17,499 bases of DNA from Coriobacteriaceae bacterium AF45-21 (lineage in GTDB: Bacteria; Actinomycetota; Coriobacteriia; Coriobacteriales; Coriobacteriaceae). Position numbers and translations under genes: made by a program. Each line of letters begins with the position of its first letter. Position 1 is the first letter of the stretch. This document shows positions 13,811 to 17,499 of the stretch, piece after piece. Below the pieces are notes generated by a model. It worked only from the letters and a program-made list of their open reading frames with translations, was not told the origin of the DNA and did not search any database. The stretch lies in the NCBI GenBank assembly GCA_027682925.1, contig JAQCYU010000036.1, positions 1 to 17,499 of the forward strand, written 5' to 3'.

Positions 13811-15379
13811 TCAACCGCAATCGCCTCGGACCTCCTTGATTCTCGCCAATGCGACATCGATGTCCATCGCGGCCAGCTGAGAGTACACGGCATCTAGTGC
13901 CACTTTGCTGAAGAATGGAATCTCAGGCCTTACCGCATCATTTTTAGAGATAATCGCAAAAACGACCTGTTTGACCGAATCCCTTTCCAATTTAAAACAA
14001 TTAGGTTCAATCTTGTCTAGAACAACCTGTGCGCACTCCCTAAAACTAGGGTCTGCCTTTACCAAACGAGCCGAGACCAAGCCCTGATTGAACAGATGGC
14101 TTAAAGTCGAAGAACCTTGATAATGCTTAACGTGAATGAACGTACCGTCTTTGCACAAGATGTCACAAAGCTCGACCTGGCTGCCTCGACCGCCGTAGTA
14201 AATGGTCTTCTTGTCTAGCAACAACTCGGTCGAGGAATTCATCTCCACGACACGTTGGTTATACGGGCCCTCATATTCACCCTTAAAATATTCTGGGAAT
14301 TCCGTTGGGTAAAGCGGAATCTTAGAGAAGCGAGATTCAATCGATGATTTGTAGTCACCATCAATTCGATACCATTTTCCATTATTTGCACAGTAACTGG
14401 CCCCTTGATATTCGACCTCGCCATATAGACACTCAGATGCGCGCCATTTATTTATCACCGAGCCCTCTGCCTGTCCAATAACAGAAATACGGGTTTTGCA
14501 AAGGTCTTCGTAGCTCTGAGGCAACTTTTCCGGTTCCGGATAGACCATGTCGAGACAAACATCGTCAAGCAAAGAACCCTTTGATCCAACACGAAAGCCG
14601 GCGACCGCCTCCCATTCAAGGATTTCCGGCACTGCAAGCCATATATTTTGATCGTGAGCATTAATGAGGCTGATGGCTTTAGAATTCAACGCATCTTCGA
14701 GTGACCGTTTGCGCACCGGAACGATTCTGTCGACCCAATCGTATTTAGCCTTATAAGAATCAAGCACATAAACGGCATAGACAGACTTAAGATAGTCACG
14801 AATCGATTCTACCGACTCGCCAACGCTCAATGCGAGAGAATCCGATCCAGTAATAGATCCAGTTGCAAGCAGCCCATCGCCTCCGCTCACAGTCACACCC
14901 TCTAGCAAATCACGCTCGACATCGATTTCAAAAGCATCAACTGAAGACGGAAGGGGCATTTGCTCGTCGGTCTTTCGAGCATTGCCTGAGACTGCAGTTC
15001 GTTTTAGTTTGCGAAGTCCACCATCCATCGCCTGATTGAGCGCCACTTTAAGCCCAAAGCGTTCCTCGACCGCCTCTTTATCCAGCAAAGTAAAACCATA
15101 GCCAAAAGAAATGGCAAATAGACGCTCGGCGTCCTCCGCCACGGCAACTTGAACCAGATGGAGAGCGCTTGCAGAAGAAGATAGCAAAGTATCGGACTCC
15201 AGTTGACCGTCAAAATAATCAATCCATTTTGGCGGATGAGGGTCTGATGGCTTTGTGTAAACAACCGAACCATCTTCTAGAAGGTGCCTATGGATATAGG
15301 GGTCATTGGAGTCAACGATGCCACCAATATTAAAACCCTCTTTAATGAGGTAAACCGACATCTTTTGCTTAGCCATAAA
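13811..15379 (-). CDS. TIGR04141/DUF6119 sporadically distributed protein
   Basis: The roughly 522-residue protein has the family marks. Near the N-terminus are WIDYFDG, ALHLVQVAVAEDAERLFAIS, FGYGFTLLDKEAVEERFGLK and the FEIDVERDLLEGVTV...ITGSDSLALSV block. Near the C-terminus are VELCDILCKDGTFIHVKHYQ and SSTLSHLFNQGLVSARLVKAD. Length is typical (just over 500). Members are patchily distributed and often sit in defence or mobile regions; the biochemical role is unknown to me. No membrane segment or signal peptide is seen. Of three near in-frame ATGs I choose 15377-15379, behind GGGTGA. The ATG at 15383-15385 would overlap that site. AT-rich relative to the core genes. It leads a probable two-gene operon with the DUF4238 gene. 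Confidence 0.87.
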   Translation of the reverse strand, partial: FMAKQKMSVYLIKEGFNIGGIVDSNDPYIHRHLLEDGSVVYTKPSDPHPPKWIDYFDGQLESDTLLSSSASALHLVQVAVAEDAERLFAISFGYGFTLLDKEAVEERFGLKVALNQAMDGGLRKLKRTAVSGNARKTDEQMPLPSSVDAFEIDVERDLLEGVTVSGGDGLLATGSITGSDSLALSVGESVESIRDYLKSVYAVYVLDSYKAKYDWVDRIVPVRKRSLEDALNSKAISLINAHDQNIWLAVPEILEWEAVAGFRVGSKGSLLDDVCLDMVYPEPEKLPQSYEDLCKTRISVIGQAEGSVINKWRASECLYGEVEYQGASYCANNGKWYRIDGDYKSSIESRFSKIPLYPTEFPEYFKGEYEGPYNQRVVEMNSSTELLLDKKTIYYGGRGSQVELCDILCKDGTFIHVKHYQGSSTLSHLFNQGLVSARLVKADPSFRECAQVVLDKIEPNCFKLERDSVKQVVFAIISKNDAVRPEIPFFSKVALDAVYSQLAAMDIDVALARIKEVRGDCG

Positions 15380-15411
15380 CATCACCCGTCACGATCGAAC
15401 CAGACAGCCAC

Positions 15412-15442
15412 TTTATACCCGTGAATAGGCGACCGAATGCAA
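15412..15442 (-). promoter_or_regulatory. Possible promoter of the DUF6119-DUF4238 operon
   Basis: The minus strand has TATAAA (complement of 15412-15417) with TTGCAT (complement of 15437-15442) 19 bases upstream. The -10 is good and the spacing is long. The predicted start lies about 26 bases before the chosen ATG. Confidence 0.4.
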
Positions 15443-15781
15443 TATCTCCACTGAATGTAGAAGGGAGAAACCCTGATTAAACGCTTCGCCGCGTTCAATT
15501 AAGACTGAACAAAAGTTGCTCTCACGGCACAAGAGCGCCCCAGGCAGCGCGAGCGTTCCCTTTTACCCGATCGCTTTGCTGGCGATGGAGAAAGCCAACA
15601 ATCACCGCCCAGCAACACCCGTCGCGGGCGCGGGCTCCCAGACCATAAGGCACCGCCACTCTGAGCTGTACCAAGTGCACGTCAATCTGGGACGATGGTT
15701 TAAGGAGCCTCTCTCATTTTGGAACAAAGCCCTGGGCCCACGCGGCGGCTCAGGACACGCCCACTAACGAGAAGACTCACC
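15443..15781. other. Intergenic region at the right edge of the AT-rich island
   Basis: No supported gene. An 83-codon plus-strand frame (15516-15767) shows no domain, no good ribosome binding site and low-complexity content. GC content rises again from about 15530, marking the end of the AT-rich island. Confidence 0.4.
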
Positions 15782-16225
15782 ATGCCTAACGGCGACATCG
15801 CCAGCCTGCTGAAGTTCGCACCCAAAGAGGCGTATATCAACGGACTGATGGACGGGCGCCTCAATATGAACGCAGCCGATTACTGCCACGGTCTGCCCGG
15901 AGAGCAGGGCGATCCGCTAGAAGCGTCTTTAGCATACACGATGGGCATCTACGCCAACTGGCTCTTGCCGACCTGCTGCACGTTCACGGTGCGAGAGGGC
16001 GACATCGTTGACAACGCCGTCGTAGTTACCAGGCGAATGAACGATGAGTTCAGGTGCGCCGACGACTGGATCGGCATCGTGCGGTACGACCGCTTTGAGC
16101 GGCTGCTAAATTGGGATAACGATTCTGGGGACGGCATTTCCCCACACGGCTCCATCCTCTATGGCGCCCCCTCCCCAACATTCCCCAGAAGTTCGCTGAT
16201 GTTGACTGGGGTTCCCGTAAAATAA
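15782..16225 (+). CDS. Small protein of unknown function (GDPLEAS-type)
   Basis: A 147-residue protein that I cannot assign with certainty. Notable features are YINGLMDGRLNMNAADYCHGLPGEQGDPLEASLAY and a second half with TFTVREGDIVDNAVVV and DDWIGIVRYDRFERLL. The layout (small MNxxxYxxxLPGEQGDxLEA block, then beta-rich part) recalls a family of small accessory proteins found near phage and defence genes, whose members usually continue further at the C-terminus. Here the protein stops after GAPSPTFPRSSLMLTGVPVK, so it may be truncated. No signal peptide. The ATG has only a weak GAGAAG site upstream. An in-frame TTG at 15719 with AAGGAG 11 bases before it is an alternative start. Confidence 0.55.
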   Translation: MPNGDIASLLKFAPKEAYINGLMDGRLNMNAADYCHGLPGEQGDPLEASLAYTMGIYANWLLPTCCTFTVREGDIVDNAVVVTRRMNDEFRCADDWIGIVRYDRFERLLNWDNDSGDGISPHGSILYGAPSPTFPRSSLMLTGVPVK

Positions 16226-16303
16226 TCCCCAACAAAATATGTGCGGAGTGCTGGCCTGGAGCTGCCTTCGGACCCTATTGGCTGCTCACCGAGAGGCTCC
16301 GCT

Positions 16304-16945
16304 ATGAAACGATCCCTTTACTACCTGCTCTGCGCGATCGCGTGCACGTCCATGGTCGGCGCGACGTTGCCTATGGCAGCCATCGCAGAAGCTATGCAGC
16401 CTCAAGAAACCGCCGGGCAGCAGGCGCAAGCCGACGCAACGAGCAGCGACGCAGGCAAGGCCGAAGACGGCACCAACACAAGCACGACAGCAGATACCGT
16501 AGAGGACAGCACCGCAACATCCACCGGCACCAGCGCAGCCAACACGGAAAGCGCTTACGCCACCAATACCGGCACCACCGCCGCAACCGGCACCCCCGCC
16601 CCATCCCTCAGCACCCAGACCAACCCCACACCCGCCGCAATCTCCACCACGTCACAAACCGGCTACGCCCACTCCGCAACCGCAAGCCAAAACGGCGTCA
16701 CCTTCACCGTCTCGTGGAACGACGCCCCCGCGGGCACCGCGACGACCTTCCACGTAACCCAGACCAGCGCCTCGTCCCAGGCCAAGGCGCGCATGGACGT
16801 GTCCACCTATGGGACGGCGGCAGCCAGGAAAGCGTCTGCGATCCGTCGCGCCAGGCATGGGCCAGCTACTACAGCCTTCGGGCCCGCGCTCGCGATCGGG
16901 CCCAAAGAATCCACGTGGGACCACAATTCACTTGCATGGAGCTAG
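16304..16945 (+). pseudogene. Secreted surface protein, N-terminal part, frame broken near 16812
   Basis: A signal peptide is clear: MKRSLYYLLCAIACTSMVGA, then LPMAAIAEAMQ with a likely cleavage after the Ala-rich end. A long Thr/Ala/Ser/Pro-rich linker follows (about residues 40-115), then a beta-rich segment GYAHSATASQNGVTFTVSWNDAPAGTATTFHVTQT. At 16811-16815 one base appears missing: adding it gives TYWDGGSQESVCDPSRQAWASYYSL in the other frame, as expected for a large Collinsella-type extracellular protein that I recall carrying a transglutaminase-like domain downstream. After YYSL neither frame continues the protein, so it is truncated as well as frameshifted. The ATG at 16304 follows GAGAGG by seven bases. 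Confidence 0.6.
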
Positions 16946-17143
16946 CGAAGGTGCCTATCCCAAATCAGAAATGGTAAAACCAGCAGCAGCGCGATGCAGA
17001 GGGGCGCGGCCAGCAGAGTGACCACGCCCGAGTTGATGCGCTCGCGAATTTCTTGGGGGCTCAAGAGATGAGCTCGTTCACGCGCTTTTGCACAGACGCA
17101 TAGAGGCTTCCGAGCTTCTTTGAATAGCCGGCGCGCCCCTGCT
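16942..17143 (-). pseudogene. Scar with fragments of two overlapping minus-strand genes
   Basis: Reading on the minus strand from about 17143, a frame ends GYSKKLGSLYASVQKRVNEL plus IS and a TGA. That TGA overlaps a TTG (TTGA arrangement) that could start a second frame, LSPQEIRERINSGVV, running into a hydrophobic segment TLLAAPLCIALLLVLPFLIW (one membrane helix) and then RHLR with a stop at 16942-16944. The coupling TTGA and the membrane segment look like relics of real genes cut off next to the broken surface protein. Function is not recognisable. Confidence 0.35.
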
Positions 17144-17196
17144 ATGCGTCATACACGTTGCAATTGCCCCTACCTAGAAAGTGTATGGCACTTCGG

Positions 17197-17499
17197 TCAA
17201 TCGCCGTTACGCTTTGGCCTACCTAGAACCGCAATCACGACGTTAACAAACACAAGCGCTGTTCCTAGCAGGAATAGCGCTAATGAGGCGGCGATCCAGT
17301 TGCTGTCGGCGGTCTTGGGGAGCGTGGCGGTGGCGGCGCCGGCAGCCTTGGCCTTGGATGGCGTGGACACCGTGGTCCTGTTTACTGTCGTTTTGGTTGT
17401 CGTGATCGTCTTGGGCGTCGCAGTCGCGGGCTTCAGGGCGGGATCCGTCGCGGACCCGGCACCGGGCTGCCCACCGGCAGGACCGGCACCGCCGGCCGG
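17197..17499 (-). CDS. Sortase-anchored surface protein, C-terminal end (cut by window edge)
   Basis: The last 100 residues of a minus-strand protein are present. It shows a Gly/Pro/Ala/Thr-rich wall-spanning region (including KTITTTKTTVNRTTVSTPSK), then a cell-wall sorting signal: LPKTA, followed by a hydrophobic helix (WIAASLALFLLGTALVFVNV) and a positive tail RPKRNGD before TGA at 17197-17199. The signal is LPxTA instead of canonical LPxTG, which still fits sortase processing in some Actinobacteria. The N-terminal part lies outside the window, so its ligand or role cannot be given. Confidence 0.75.
   Translation of the reverse strand, partial: PAGGAGPAGGQPGAGSATDPALKPATATPKTITTTKTTVNRTTVSTPSKAKAAGAATATLPKTADSNWIAASLALFLLGTALVFVNVVIAVLGRPKRNGD

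Noticed and set aside
15516..15767. Plus-strand 83-codon frame
   Set aside because: Compositionally odd, no family resemblance and no good start site; kept as intergenic.

Overview
The window looks like a piece of a Collinsella-type (Coriobacteriia, Actinomycetota) chromosome. This is an inference from high-GC housekeeping genes, an actinobacterial-style rimP-nusA-infB cluster, Collinsella-like surface proteins and GTG/TTG starts. No rRNA or tRNA is present to confirm it.

Positions 1-7350 are core genome, almost all on the minus strand. Reading in the direction of transcription they are guaB (IMP dehydrogenase), leuS, then rimP-nusA-infB, with infB cut by the window edge. A short ModE-like regulator is divergent from guaB. 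The gaps are dense with RNA structure: a long folded leader before leuS, a promoter followed at once by a terminator-like hairpin before rimP, and a 94-bp palindromic element right after guaB. Positions 7350-9480 hold two minus-strand genes of core-like composition: a Cys/Met-metabolism PLP-family protein that lacks the PLP lysine, and an atypical NAD-epimerase-like protein.

Positions about 9500-15400 are visibly AT-richer and form a defence or accessory island. It contains an orphan XRE antitoxin with a 34-bp perfect palindromic operator and a small decayed partner, a repeat-rich noncoding stretch, a fused remnant of two abortive-infection genes (Abi_2 N-terminus and AbiH C-terminus), and an intact Abi_2/AbiF-type HEPN gene. 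That gene is followed by a three-hairpin RNA candidate ending in a strong terminator. The island closes with a minus-strand pair, a TIGR04141/DUF6119 protein and a DUF4238 protein. The Abi_2 gene with its RNA candidate and the DUF6119-DUF4238 pair are the best candidates for an undescribed or under-described system.

Positions 15400-17499 return to high GC. They hold a small unassigned plus-strand gene, the N-terminal part of a secreted surface protein that breaks down near 16.8 kb, a scar of gene fragments, and the C-terminus of a minus-strand sortase-anchored protein (LPKTA signal) leaving the window.

At least five otherwise convincing genes or gene parts (leuS twice, the epimerase, DUF4238, the surface protein) are broken by what reads as a single missing base, mostly in short G/C runs. 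Because leuS is essential, sequencing or assembly indels are the simplest explanation, and these genes are annotated here across the breaks.
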